Shown: piece after piece, positions 36,412 through 45,048 of the stretch
How the letters are laid out: every line of letters begins with the position of its first letter
How positions within the stretch are numbered: position 1 is the stretch's first letter
DNA from: Thermoplasmata archaeon
GTDB lineage: Archaea; Thermoplasmatota; Thermoplasmata; Thermoplasmatales; GCA-001856825
DNA: 64,000 bases
Direction: 5' to 3'
Assembly: GCA_021797855.1 (NCBI GenBank)
Contig: JAJZYX010000002.1
Location: forward strand, 25,043-89,042
Translations under genes and position numbers: made by a program
Notes under the pieces: model-generated
What the model was told of the DNA's origin: nothing
The model's input: the letters and a program-made list of their open reading frames with translations, nothing else
Database searches by the model: none

Positions 36412-36839
36412 ATTCTTCTTAATTTTTATTATTTTATTTTCATAACTCATCCTCAAATCTTGGAAAAGCTTTCCATTAATTTGGAAGTATGATTTCTAAA
36501 TTCCCGAAGTTCTGAGATTCATGCCAACTGAGCCCCCTCTAACGATAATTGGTTAGCTGTAGCAGCAACATTGTAGAATTTCTCATACCCAAGAGCATAA
36601 GCTGCAGGTCTTTAAAAGTCACACCATTCATGCTTCCCCCTTTCTTAATGATTAAATACCAGAGGTTATTCTAATTTGAAGTCAAATTTCGGCAATAGGA
36701 CGGGAGATTTGTGAAAAAAGCGGTGCGTAAGGCCTGCTTTGCTGTAGTGTAAATTTTAATCGAAATTCATTGGCAAATTTCAATCATTGTTTCGTTGCTT
36801 CAGCCGTCTACTTGGTGAAATTTGACCGGAGGTGTTTTG
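36412..36839. other. AT-rich intergenic region upstream of the ATPase module
   Basis: This 428-base stretch is AT-rich with no convincing gene on either strand. A GACCGGAGGTG just before 36840 is a strong ribosome-binding site for the small membrane protein. A possible promoter is TAAATTTTAATCG at about 36749. I see no terminal repeats or tRNA. Confidence 0.5.
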
Positions 36840-36968
36840 ATGCAATCGGTAGCTAAACGAGATAATTTGAGTGAAGGATGGAAAGATGCGTTCGGAAAAA
36901 TTCGTGAAGTCATAAGTTTGCTTGTGTTTTTTTGGTTGTTTTTAGTCGCAATGAAGGAGGGGTTTTGA
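36840..36968 (+). CDS. Small single-helix membrane protein, first gene of the ATPase module
   Basis: This 42-residue protein has a soluble charged N-terminal half (SVAKRDNLSEGWKDAFGKI) and one hydrophobic helix (about residues 23-36, ISLLVFFWLFLVA) followed by a short MKEGF tail. A GGAGGTG ribosome-binding site is positioned seven bases upstream, and its stop is four bases from the next ATG. That arrangement argues it is a real gene. No homologue is recognised. Confidence 0.6.
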   Translation: MQSVAKRDNLSEGWKDAFGKIREVISLLVFFWLFLVAMKEGF

Positions 36969-36972
36969 TCCT

Positions 36973-37530
36973 ATGGGCAAGTACTGGAAAATATTTGTGA
37001 AGGACAGAGACAATCTACGCATCGTGCTCAACAGCCTACTGATGAATCGGGAAGCGGAACTCATTATAAGCAAAGTGGAAGGATTGTCTGTCCTTGTCGA
37101 ACAAGGCGTGACCACTGATGAAATCGTTCGGTTCATCAGAGACGAATTCGGGAACTGGGTTGAGAACTGCTCGATGACATTCTCTTGGAGGGAAAACGTC
37201 TTCTTTTTCAGTAGTCCAAAGTTCATATTCGACTCTCCATTTCCCTTTCTGGTTGAGACCTCTCTAGTCCTTGCGGAAGGGGATAGGATTCATGTGAAGA
37301 CCGAGAGGTATCGTACTTTCAATCCAATAATGAATAGAAAATTGGGATCAAAGAAGGGTAAGATTCTGTACCGGATGAGGTTGTATACGCCAATTTTGCT
37401 CCGTGATTACTCCAATAGGGACGGGAGACAATCCCTGACCTTCAAGGGAAGATTCCCTCTCATATTGACGAGCTTTGAATTGTCTTCCATGATAAACGGA
37501 AGTGTTGCAAATGGACTACTGGCCATATGA
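36973..37530 (+). CDS. Unknown protein encoded with the HerA/TraG-like ATPase
   Basis: The 185-residue soluble protein begins MGKYWKIFVKDRDNLRIVLN and has mixed alpha/beta character; the middle (VENCSMTFSWRENVFFFSS) looks beta-rich. I recognise no family. AGGAGGGG precedes the ATG. Its last 20 bases overlap the ATPase start, so the two are almost surely co-translated and may form one complex. Confidence 0.62.
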   Translation: MGKYWKIFVKDRDNLRIVLNSLLMNREAELIISKVEGLSVLVEQGVTTDEIVRFIRDEFGNWVENCSMTFSWRENVFFFSSPKFIFDSPFPFLVETSLVLAEGDRIHVKTERYRTFNPIMNRKLGSKKGKILYRMRLYTPILLRDYSNRDGRQSLTFKGRFPLILTSFELSSMINGSVANGLLAI

Positions 37531-39160
37531 ATCCGGACTCTTGTTCCCGCTGAGTCAGAAGAGGATCTACTTCCCTAGGGAGTTTCTCGAGAATCACTCC
37601 CTCGTCTTGGGGAAGACTGGGACGGGAAAATCCAATCTGCTCGTCCAACTGATCAGACTGTACGAGGGAGAGGGTAAGACCGTTGTTGTTTTTGATCCCC
37701 ACGGAGAGCTGTGGAAATACGGGAACCAATCTTCCTCCATTATCACCCTATCTCCTGTCGCTGGGGAAGAAACAGGATATCTCAAATTCAACATGATGTC
37801 AGTACTACCGTACCACAACGAAAAGGAACGGCTGATAAACGAGGAATTCGTCGTACAGACACTCAAGGACATTTTCTCAAGTGAGTCGACGTTCTCCGTA
37901 GGAACGTGGGGACCCAGGATCGAGCTTGTTTTCACTGTTCTTACACGCCTACTGCTAAAGTACAAAATCAATCCCACGCTTCAGGATCTGACTGATCTTC
38001 TCCTTAACTATTACAAAAGGAAGGATTTTTCATCATCACTCAACCCTGAAGAGAAGAGTCAATTTTTCTCGATATTTAGCCAGGGCTATGATTTCATATC
38101 TTCGACCGTGAATAAGCTGCTTCCTCTGGTCTCAAATGAAGTCTCAAAGAAGCTTTTCTCTTCAAAGGAGGACTTCTTTGACATATCGAAATTGAGGAAT
38201 ACCCTCTACATTGAGCTGTCCGGAGAATATTCTCCTCCATCACTGTCTAGACCCTTTGCAATAATGCTTCTCTACAAGATATGGAACAACGTAGTGCTTA
38301 GAAGGATGAAGGATGTGGTGCTTGTGATGGACGAGTTCCAGACCATGTCACCGCACATATCTCAGAGAGTGGTCACTGAAGGCAGAAAATTTTCCCTGTG
38401 GGCAATCATGGCAACTCAGTCTCTTTCTAGCTTGGACCCTACCCTAGCTTCTACGATCAGGACTAATGTACACAACTTCTTCCTCTTCCAGATGTCAAAC
38501 GAGGACCTTGTCATGTTCAGGCACTACGGCAAACCCCTAATGAATCCAGACTTTCACCATTTTACCTGTCTCGTCCCCCGCTCCGGGGGGATTTTTTCTG
38601 GAATCTCTAGGCTTGCAACTCCAACGAGGGAATTTTCAGTGGCAACGGAGTTTTACGACTTCGACCATACAGAATTTCTTCCTGACTGGGAGTTCCCCGA
38701 GACCATGGACCCCGTTCACCTTAGTCACCTTGTTTCCCTGGGACTCGCCACGGTCAAGGATGGAAACATACGTCTTGAAAGGGAATATTTTGAAAAGATA
38801 GGCTGCAGACGGAAGAGAGGCAACGAATCCATCTACCACAGATACCTTATTTCCAGGACATATTTCTTCTTCAAGGGGAAGGGGTACGAAGTATATGAGG
38901 GACTGGAATTCAACGGACATAGGCCAGACCTGGTTCTAATCGCCAATGGAGAGAGAATTCCAGTCGAATGTGAGTATTCAGACCTTGACAACAAATCCAG
39001 GGTCTTGGAAAAAGCCGAATTTTACCAGAGAGTCATCTTTTCAGCTTTCAAGGATGATAGGGAGAAGTTCCCACCCGGTACCATGCTACTGCTCATTCCT
39101 CCCATTGGTGATCCGTCTGAGCCAGAATTTGTAGGCGCTCAGAACGGTATCGGAGTATAG
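37511..39160 (+). CDS. HerA/TraG-like DNA-translocase ATPase with C-terminal PD-(D/E)XK-like domain
   Basis: The protein has about 549 residues. Walker A is GKTGTGKSN (near residues 34-42), Walker B VVLVMDEFQTM (about 270-280), then TEGRKFSLWAIMATQSL with the sensor Gln and an arginine-finger-like STIRTN. This is the pattern of VirD4/TraG, HerA and related DNA pumps. There is no N-terminal membrane helix; the 42-residue protein encoded upstream could supply it. The C-terminal 110 residues (FFFKGKGYEVYEG, GHRPDLVLI, IPVECEYS) look like a PD-(D/E)XK nuclease core with Asp473 and Glu486. Possible roles are plasmid transfer, DNA repair or defence. The GTG at 37502 is an alternative start. Confidence 0.8.
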   Translation: MDYWPYESGLLFPLSQKRIYFPREFLENHSLVLGKTGTGKSNLLVQLIRLYEGEGKTVVVFDPHGELWKYGNQSSSIITLSPVAGEETGYLKFNMMSVLPYHNEKERLINEEFVVQTLKDIFSSESTFSVGTWGPRIELVFTVLTRLLLKYKINPTLQDLTDLLLNYYKRKDFSSSLNPEEKSQFFSIFSQGYDFISSTVNKLLPLVSNEVSKKLFSSKEDFFDISKLRNTLYIELSGEYSPPSLSRPFAIMLLYKIWNNVVLRRMKDVVLVMDEFQTMSPHISQRVVTEGRKFSLWAIMATQSLSSLDPTLASTIRTNVHNFFLFQMSNEDLVMFRHYGKPLMNPDFHHFTCLVPRSGGIFSGISRLATPTREFSVATEFYDFDHTEFLPDWEFPETMDPVHLSHLVSLGLATVKDGNIRLEREYFEKIGCRRKRGNESIYHRYLISRTYFFFKGKGYEVYEGLEFNGHRPDLVLIANGERIPVECEYSDLDNKSRVLEKAEFYQRVIFSAFKDDREKFPPGTMLLLIPPIGDPSEPEFVGAQNGIGV

Positions 39161-39226
39161 CAATCTTTTATGAGTTCGACTCACTTAGAGGAATAGCCTT
39201 CTAGATTGATGTCCTGTGTCTTTGAC

Positions 39227-39394
39227 TCAGCTTCTATATTCATATTCTTTGCCACCGTGATGCAAGCTGAGTCTACCGCTCCCGGAGTGACCAATTTTAT
39301 AATCTACCCCTTCTCCGGCAGAGGGCGCCAGTAGAAGTTTACCCTTACAGAAGAACAGAATTTTAACCCTGTCCGCCAAGTTGTCCTCTGCCAT
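39227..39394 (-). CDS. Possible small beta-rich protein, 55 residues
   Basis: In the 391-base gap after the ATPase, the minus strand carries an ATG frame of 55 codons: AEDNLADRVKILFF, CKGKLLLAPSAGEGVDYKIG and HHGGKEYEYRS. The residue pattern alternates as beta strands and looks protein-like, but an overlapping frame is also open over the last third and the upstream TATA-like sites are awkwardly spaced. I recognise no family. The remainder of the gap holds nothing evident except promoter-like ATAAATATATG at 39451-39461. Confidence 0.4.
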   Translation of the reverse strand: MAEDNLADRVKILFFCKGKLLLAPSAGEGVDYKIGHSGSGRLSLHHGGKEYEYRS

Positions 39395-39552
39395 CCGTGT
39401 TGCAGAATATATCGCCCATCAAATCTCTGTCGAGCTTCCTTTCCCCTCATAAATATATGAAGTACCTTGTTTATCCAGGAACATAAGCATCATGCGAAAT
39501 AGTCCCTGCGTCCTACCATAAAGGATTTCTGGTCGTTTGGGGATAACCCTTC

Positions 39553-40026
39553 GTGGAAATATTCATAGATGGAAATTACGCGAACATTAGATTTTCGTCA
39601 GCTCACTTTATCCCAGGAAACTGGAAGTGCTCAAGAATCCATGGCCATGACTATTCCATATCTGTCAGGCTGATGGGTTCCCTGGAGGGAAAGAACTACC
39701 TGATAGACTTCACAAAGGTCAAATCCGCGCTCAGGGAAATAGCTGACGGGCTGGATCACAGGGTCCTGATTCCGGAGAGGAGGGATGGAATAGCCATCAG
39801 AGAGGACGGGAAGAACCTTACGGTAGAGATTGAAGGGAAAAGATACAGTTTTCCGGTGGACGAATCTAAGATAATTCCTGTTAGAGATACAACCGCTGAA
39901 TGCCTCAGCAAGTATATACTAGATGAGTTCCTCAAATCTCTTGGTCAGAGAATGGAAATGGTTGAGGTTGAGGTCCATGAGGGACCGGGTCAATATGCAA
40001 AGTCAGTCTGGAAAGAAGGCAATTAG
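39553..40026 (+). CDS. queD: 6-carboxy-tetrahydropterin synthase
   Basis: The 157-residue protein has the QueD/PTPS zinc site: SSAHFIPGNWKC (His, catalytic Cys) and HGHDYSISVRL, with GLDHRVLIPE and the Glu of EVHEGPGQYA. It makes carboxytetrahydropterin from dihydroneopterin triphosphate for preQ0 synthesis. The start is a GTG at 39553. The end overlaps queC by 32 bases, coupling the two steps. Confidence 0.93.
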   Translation: MEIFIDGNYANIRFSSAHFIPGNWKCSRIHGHDYSISVRLMGSLEGKNYLIDFTKVKSALREIADGLDHRVLIPERRDGIAIREDGKNLTVEIEGKRYSFPVDESKIIPVRDTTAECLSKYILDEFLKSLGQRMEMVEVEVHEGPGQYAKSVWKEGN

Positions 40027-40768
40027 TCTGCTATCGGGAGGTCTCGATAGTTCGACGCTCCTTTCCTATGTGTTATCCCAGGGGTACGAAGTTGTTGCGC
40101 TTTCGTTCAACTATGGTCAGCGTCACGTAAGAGAACTAGAATCTGCAAAGAAGATTGCAGAATACTATGGAGTGGAACACAGAATCATGAATCTTGACCT
40201 TCGCTCAATAGGAGGCAGCGCTTTGACTAGTGACATCAAAGTTCCAGACCTTCCTGTGGAGGATATAGGAAAGGAAATACCAGTCACCTACGTACCGGCG
40301 AGAAACACCATTCTTCTTTCCATAGCTTTGGGCTTAGCTGAGGTCACGGATTCGACAAGAATTTTCATAGGGGCAAACTCATTAGATTATTCCGGTTACC
40401 CTGACTGCAGACCTGAATACTTTGATTCCCTGAATGAAACCTTCAGACTGGCTACGAAGAAGACAGTTGAGGGAGGAGTTATCAGGGTTGAAACTCCCCT
40501 GCTAAAATACTCAAAGGCCGATATCGTTAGGCTCGCATTTGAACTTAAAACTCCGCTCAAACTAACTTGGTCCTGCTACAGGGGCGGCGATAAGGCCTGC
40601 GGAACTTGTGATTCCTGCAAGCTAAGACTCAAGGGGTTCATGGAAGCTGGCTACGAAGATCCTATCGACTATGAAAACCTGCCCGACTTCTATGCAGAAT
40701 ACCTGAGGGAAAGGGAGAGTAGTGAAGCAAGGCAGAAGAAGGAAGGAAAAATGGGAAAAACAATTTAA
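39995..40768 (+). CDS. queC: 7-cyano-7-deazaguanine (preQ0) synthase
   Basis: The 257-residue ATP-dependent enzyme turns carboxydeazaguanine into preQ0. SLLSGGLDSSTLL is the PP-loop, FNYGQRHVRELESA and VPARNTILLSIAL follow, and the zinc site is CYRGGDKACGTCDSC. It is plain QueC without the extra amidotransferase domain of GAT-QueC, so it does not itself explain archaeosine formation. The ATG at 39995 is chosen because the longer frame upstream is antisense-like sequence within queD. Confidence 0.95.
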   Translation: MQSQSGKKAISLLSGGLDSSTLLSYVLSQGYEVVALSFNYGQRHVRELESAKKIAEYYGVEHRIMNLDLRSIGGSALTSDIKVPDLPVEDIGKEIPVTYVPARNTILLSIALGLAEVTDSTRIFIGANSLDYSGYPDCRPEYFDSLNETFRLATKKTVEGGVIRVETPLLKYSKADIVRLAFELKTPLKLTWSCYRGGDKACGTCDSCKLRLKGFMEAGYEDPIDYENLPDFYAEYLRERESSEARQKKEGKMGKTI

Positions 40769-40788
40769 TAGAATTACACTGAAGGTCT

Positions 40789-41184
40789 GTGATAAAGGAT
40801 CTTGAAATCACCTCCATAGAGGGTAAAAGGTACCAGCCAATCGATACCCGACCGCAAGAGGTCAGGATAGATCAAAATCTCACAATAACAGATGTCAGGA
40901 AAGAAAACGAGTATTCCAGGATTGTTTACAAGTTCACCTCATCTTTTTCTACCCTGGGAACCATATCCCTCGAGGGTTCCCTTCTGTACCAGGGTAACGA
41001 AGAGATCGAGACCAGGTGGAGAAAGGATAAGTCTCTCCCTGATAATGTGGCAAATGAAGTTCAGACTGCCATATTTTCATCCTCAGTAACTGAAACGATC
41101 TTGATCGCAAGAGACCTCAGACTTCCGCCGCCGATCCCCATGCCTACCATACAGAGGAAAAAGGATATTGTAGGATTCGGGTAA
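40789..41184 (+). CDS. Unknown beta-rich protein, 131 residues
   Basis: The product begins with a GTG-initiated MIKDLEITSIEGKRY and is a run of alternating hydrophobic residues consistent with an extended beta sheet, followed by a helix and a Pro-rich tail (LPPPIPMPTIQRK). There is no signal peptide or motif. It lies 20 bases after queC, but nothing ties it to deazaguanine synthesis. I do not recognise the family. Confidence 0.6.
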   Translation: MIKDLEITSIEGKRYQPIDTRPQEVRIDQNLTITDVRKENEYSRIVYKFTSSFSTLGTISLEGSLLYQGNEEIETRWRKDKSLPDNVANEVQTAIFSSSVTETILIARDLRLPPPIPMPTIQRKKDIVGFG

Positions 41185-41237
41185 TCTCGCATCGAAAAAG
41201 CAAAAGGATAAGCGCCGGCCAGCACGCAGCTAAAAAT

Positions 41238-41543
41238 TCAGTATTCTCTCCAGCGGTGACCGCAGTGCGTGCACGTATAGAACCTGGTCTCCGGCTCATC
41301 TGCTGCCCTGGTCTGCAAAGCTTCCCAGTATACGCCGAATTCATGACATTTGGGGCACTGAACCGTCTTGTCGATGGGAAGGTTGATCTCCTCCTTTTCT
41401 ACAACGATCGTTTCCTTCTTTTTCCCTTTCTCAACTATCCCCTTCTTCTCCTCTTCCTTTATCGGAAGGGTATTACCACATTTCCTGCAGACCCAAACCT
41501 CCCCCTTGGGAAACATCATAGATCCGCATTTAGGACAGAACAC
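41238..41543 (-). CDS. tfs: Transcription factor S (TFS), TFIIS-like RNA cleavage factor
   Basis: The 101-residue protein has an N-terminal zinc ribbon (CPKCGSMM...CRKC) like RpoM and a C-terminal TFIIS ribbon (CPKC...CTHCGHRW). The acidic cleavage loop RAADEPETRF carries the Asp-Glu pair that reaches the RNA polymerase active site and rescues backtracked complexes. A Lys- and Glu-rich linker separates the ribbons. It is divergent from the Trm5-like gene. Confidence 0.95.
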   Translation of the reverse strand: MFCPKCGSMMFPKGEVWVCRKCGNTLPIKEEEKKGIVEKGKKKETIVVEKEEINLPIDKTVQCPKCHEFGVYWEALQTRAADEPETRFYTCTHCGHRWREY

Positions 41544-41584
41544 AATTTCCCAAAGTTATATTAAATAAATACATTTTCCCTACG

Positions 41585-42478
41585 TTGAGAGTTCCTTACG
41601 TCAAAGTTCTTCAGTCCGAAGCAGAGGAAGAGATAAAGAGATTGAGGAGAAACAACCAGATCCTCAGGGAATTCAAGATAAGGAGGGCGGGGGATTTCGT
41701 ATTAATTCCCGTCAGGGATTCCGAAACCGTTGGTGAATTCGAGGAGAATGAGAAGAAGACGATGGGACGTGTTGGAAGCTTTGAGAGGATATCTGACTTC
41801 TTCATTATAAAGGGGAGGGAGGGCTGGGAGAAGATAATGGAAGAGATTGAAATAAAACAGTCTCCCCGTGCGATCTTTCTTGATGAAGGCGTTGCTGGTC
41901 CCTACAGGATAAGGAAACTGAGAAGGATATATGGCACAGGGAAGCCAGCCGGAATATACAGGGAGAACGGACTGAGATTTCTGGTTGACCTGGAGAGGGC
42001 GTACTTCTCCCCAAGATTGGCAGCCCTGAGGAAGAGAATAGTTGACAATTGCGTCCGTGATTCTAGGGAAGGTCTCATAGTTGACATGTATGCAGGCATA
42101 GGACCAATTGTAATACCTCTGCTCAAAGCAAAGAGGAACGTAGTGGCCATAGACATCAACCCCGAAGCAATCAAACTCCTAGTGGAGAATTTGAAAATTA
42201 ACAAAGTATCTGGGCAGATACTCATAGCAGATTCCAATTCTATCTATCAGTGCATCAAAGGAGTGGAGCAATTGATAATGAACAATCCCACCCAGCCCAT
42301 AGAAACTACGCAGAAAATCATAGATTCACTTAACCCGGGCGCTTTCGCGCACCTGACACACATTTCAAAGAGAGAGGAGAAGATACATTTCAGAGGTGTG
42401 GAAACTCTTGAGGTCAGGGAAGTCCATGGATATTCTCCTTCCTCCTCCCTTTTCTACTACAGACTTAGAAAGAAGTAA
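41585..42478 (+). CDS. Trm5/Taw2-family tRNA methyltransferase-like protein
   Basis: The 297-residue Rossmann methyltransferase starts at a TTG with MRVPYVKVLQSEAEE. It has a small N-terminal domain with PRAIFLDEGVAGPYRIR, then AdoMet motifs DMYAGIGPIVIPL, VVAIDINPEAIKLLVENLK and the target loop LIMNNPTQPIE. Trm5 methylates G37 of tRNA; its paralogue Taw2 transfers aminocarboxypropyl in wyosine synthesis. I cannot separate the two by eye. Its end is 28 bases before uppS. Confidence 0.82.
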   Translation: MRVPYVKVLQSEAEEEIKRLRRNNQILREFKIRRAGDFVLIPVRDSETVGEFEENEKKTMGRVGSFERISDFFIIKGREGWEKIMEEIEIKQSPRAIFLDEGVAGPYRIRKLRRIYGTGKPAGIYRENGLRFLVDLERAYFSPRLAALRKRIVDNCVRDSREGLIVDMYAGIGPIVIPLLKAKRNVVAIDINPEAIKLLVENLKINKVSGQILIADSNSIYQCIKGVEQLIMNNPTQPIETTQKIIDSLNPGAFAHLTHISKREEKIHFRGVETLEVREVHGYSPSSSLFYYRLRKK

Positions 42479-42506
42479 ACGATTTATTCCTTTTAACCAT
42501 CTGAGC

Positions 42507-43295
42507 ATGATGCCAAAGCAGGGTTTCTTCAGTACAGTAATATCTGGTATAAGGGAGAGGTACGAGCAGAGCCTGCTTCAGGACATCAAGAAGGAGCCTT
42601 TGCCTAAACACATAGCCGTCATAATGGATGGTAATAGGCGATATGCGAGACAGTTGAATGTCACTAGCGATGAGGGTCACCTCCTGGGAAAGGAGAGACT
42701 GGAAGAATTCCTGGACTGGGCGTATGATATAGGAATCAAGATAGTGACAGTCTATGCATTTTCCACGGAGAACTTCAGGAGGGATTCTTCGGAGATTGAA
42801 TACCTGATGAACCTCTACGCAAAGAGCTTTGACGACATTACCAAGGACGAACGCATTAGGAAAAACAGGATCAGGGTAAGATTGATAGGGAAGACAGACC
42901 TGCTCCCAGGCTACCTCAGAGAGGCTGCGAAGCGGGCCGAAGAGTTCACTAAAGACTTCGATAAATATCTCCTGAATGTGGCGATAGCGTATGGAGGGAG
43001 GGAAGAGATCCTGGATGCTATCAAGAATATTTCCAAGGAAGTAAAGAAAGGAAATCTGGAACCCGAGGACATCGATGAGAAGCTTATTGAAAGGTATCTC
43101 TACACAGGAGAGATCGAAGACCCTGATCTAATAATCAGAACCTCGGGGGAAGAGAGGATAAGCAATTTCTTGCTATGGCAGTCGGCATATTCCGAGCTTT
43201 ATTTTACAGACGTCTACTGGCCCGATATTACGAAACTCGATCTCCTAAAAGCGGTGAGGGATTACCAGAAGAGGCAGAGGAGGTACGGAAAATAG
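42507..43295 (+). CDS. uppS: Cis-polyprenyl (undecaprenyl-type) diphosphate synthase
   Basis: The 262 residues contain the UPPS landmarks: HIAVIMDGNRRYAR with the catalytic Asp, VTVYAFSTENFRR, LNVAIAYGGREEI, and DLIIRTSGEERISNFLLWQSAYSELYF in two pieces. It makes long-chain polyprenyl diphosphates, in archaea the precursor of dolichol used for N-glycosylation of surface proteins like the one at 17651. An ATG at 42507 is preferred, since the longer frame upstream lies within the preceding gene. Its stop overlaps the GTG of tiaS. Confidence 0.94.
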   Translation: MMPKQGFFSTVISGIRERYEQSLLQDIKKEPLPKHIAVIMDGNRRYARQLNVTSDEGHLLGKERLEEFLDWAYDIGIKIVTVYAFSTENFRRDSSEIEYLMNLYAKSFDDITKDERIRKNRIRVRLIGKTDLLPGYLREAAKRAEEFTKDFDKYLLNVAIAYGGREEILDAIKNISKEVKKGNLEPEDIDEKLIERYLYTGEIEDPDLIIRTSGEERISNFLLWQSAYSELYFTDVYWPDITKLDLLKAVRDYQKRQRRYGK

Positions 43296-44566
43296 TGCCC
43301 ATAATTGGTATAGACGACACGGACTCCAAGAGGGAAATGTGCACCACATACCTGACCATCGAAATCATCAAAAACTCCAACCTTGACCTTATAGGATTCC
43401 CGAAACTGGTTAGACTCAATCCAAATATTCCCCTAAAGACAAGGGGGAACGCAGCAATCTCCCTCGTCCTCGGCAGGGGGGAGGGGGAGAAAACACCCGT
43501 TGGGAAAATAGGGGAAGAGACCGTTTTCTCATATCAGAGGCACAAAGAAGAGAGGATGGATATCGATGTCATGTCCATCATAGAGAAATTCTCTCCTCGA
43601 GATCCGGATACCAATCCTGCAGTAATAATCACCAGGGAGCCCAACGAAGAGAGATTTTACTGGGATGCCGTCAGAGAATTCGTTGACTACAAGGAGGTTC
43701 TCACCAGGGTTAGAGGGGAGTTCAGTTCAATAAACGGCGAAGTCGGTGTGGTTGGAGCAAATGCGGCAGTTTCCTGGCCTGGTATCAATGCAACCTATGA
43801 ACTTATTGCCTATCTCGATCGGGATAGATGGTCTGGCGAACACCTGGTTGATGAGTCCGGCTCCATTTTGATTGAAAAATCCTTCCCTGATACCTTTGAT
43901 TCGTTCGATTTCAGGAACAACTACAATGCAATTCGACCCACAACGAAGACCCCTGTTCTATTTGGAATCAGGGGGGTTATCCCTGAAAGACTGATGGAAT
44001 ACAAGGATTTCATAAGGAGCGAGCCTTTCTCCTCTTACATAACGTTCAAGACAAACCAGGGGACTGATGACCACCTGCTTGAGCGGCCAATAGGTGAGGT
44101 GGGTTTGTATCAGTCCGCTATAGTGAGGGGATTTGTATTGTCAGCTCCCAGGTGGAGCAGGGGAGGAATCCTCACTTTTGATATAGGCAATGACGGGAAG
44201 AGACTCACTGCGGTGGCCATGGAACCGACGAAGGAGTTCAGGATTACGCTGTCAAAACTGAGGAAAGGGGATGAGGTCAGGGTTTACGGAGGCGTTACGA
44301 GAGCAGGGAACATCAATGTGGAGAAGATCCAGGTTGTCTCGCTGTCCAAGGTTTCAGATATAGCCCCTCCCAGATGCCCAAATTGTAAAACGAGGATGGA
44401 AAGCGCAGGGAGGGATGGAGGCTTCAGGTGCAGGAAGTGCGGGACCAGAAGCAAGCAGGGAGAGGTTAGAACGGAAGAGAGGGAGATTTCACCTGGTTTT
44501 TACGAGGTACCTGTCATAGCAAGGAGGCATCTTGCAAGACCTCTAAAGCTTGGAGTATCGAAATGA
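43295..44566 (+). CDS. tiaS: tRNA(Ile2) 2-agmatinylcytidine synthetase
   Basis: TiaS couples agmatine to C34 of tRNA-Ile(CAU) so that it reads AUA. The start GTG at 43295 gives VPIIGIDDTDSKREMCTTYL, the family N-terminus; NIPLKTRGNAA and QGTDDHL are further markers. The protein has 423 residues including an OB fold and a C-terminal zinc ribbon (CPNC...CRKC). AUA is a frequently used isoleucine codon in this window, which fits the need for the enzyme. Confidence 0.94.
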   Translation: MPIIGIDDTDSKREMCTTYLTIEIIKNSNLDLIGFPKLVRLNPNIPLKTRGNAAISLVLGRGEGEKTPVGKIGEETVFSYQRHKEERMDIDVMSIIEKFSPRDPDTNPAVIITREPNEERFYWDAVREFVDYKEVLTRVRGEFSSINGEVGVVGANAAVSWPGINATYELIAYLDRDRWSGEHLVDESGSILIEKSFPDTFDSFDFRNNYNAIRPTTKTPVLFGIRGVIPERLMEYKDFIRSEPFSSYITFKTNQGTDDHLLERPIGEVGLYQSAIVRGFVLSAPRWSRGGILTFDIGNDGKRLTAVAMEPTKEFRITLSKLRKGDEVRVYGGVTRAGNINVEKIQVVSLSKVSDIAPPRCPNCKTRMESAGRDGGFRCRKCGTRSKQGEVRTEEREISPGFYEVPVIARRHLARPLKLGVSK

Positions 44567-45048
44567 TATGCATAACGGGGACTCCTGGGGTTGGAAAATC
44601 TGCCGTTATGAATGAACTGGCCAGGAGAGGTTATGCGGTGGCGGAATTTGATTCCCTGATAGGGGACTGCGTCGTAGGGGAAACGGGAAATGAAAAAATA
44701 GTTGACGAAGAGTGTCTCGGAATGATAAGGAAGGATGGCATATATTTCGGGCACCTCTCGCACTATGCACGGTGTGACACAGTAGTTGTCCTCAGATGCC
44801 ACCTAAGGAGCCTGCAGGAACGGCTGATGAAGAGAGGGTATTCTTCCGCGAAGGTCATGGACAACGTGGAGTCTGAAGCCATAGATTCTATAGGGTCTGA
44901 GGCAGAAGAGTTTCATCCCGGAAACGTGTTTGAGGTCCTTAACTCAAATGTGAAGGAAACTGCAGACTTCATAGAAAAGATAATTAAAGGCAAACGACCT
45001 TCCACCGTCAAAATCGACCTTGTGGAGGAGATACTGGATTGGTACTAG
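44563..45048 (+). CDS. Adenylate kinase-like ATPase (AK6/Fap7 type)
   Basis: The 161-residue P-loop kinase opens MICITGTPGVGKSAV and has short lid and NMP regions (ARCDTVVVLRC, LQERLMKRGY). Archaeal AK6 homologues of yeast Fap7 and human CINAP act in small-subunit ribosome maturation as well as having adenylate kinase activity. Its start overlaps tiaS by four bases and its end overlaps the next gene by ten bases. Confidence 0.87.
   Translation: MICITGTPGVGKSAVMNELARRGYAVAEFDSLIGDCVVGETGNEKIVDEECLGMIRKDGIYFGHLSHYARCDTVVVLRCHLRSLQERLMKRGYSSAKVMDNVESEAIDSIGSEAEEFHPGNVFEVLNSNVKETADFIEKIIKGKRPSTVKIDLVEEILDWY

Noticed and set aside
42396..42506. N-terminal extension of UppS
   Set aside because: It is an alternate frame of the upstream methyltransferase gene; the ATG at 42507 fits the family start.
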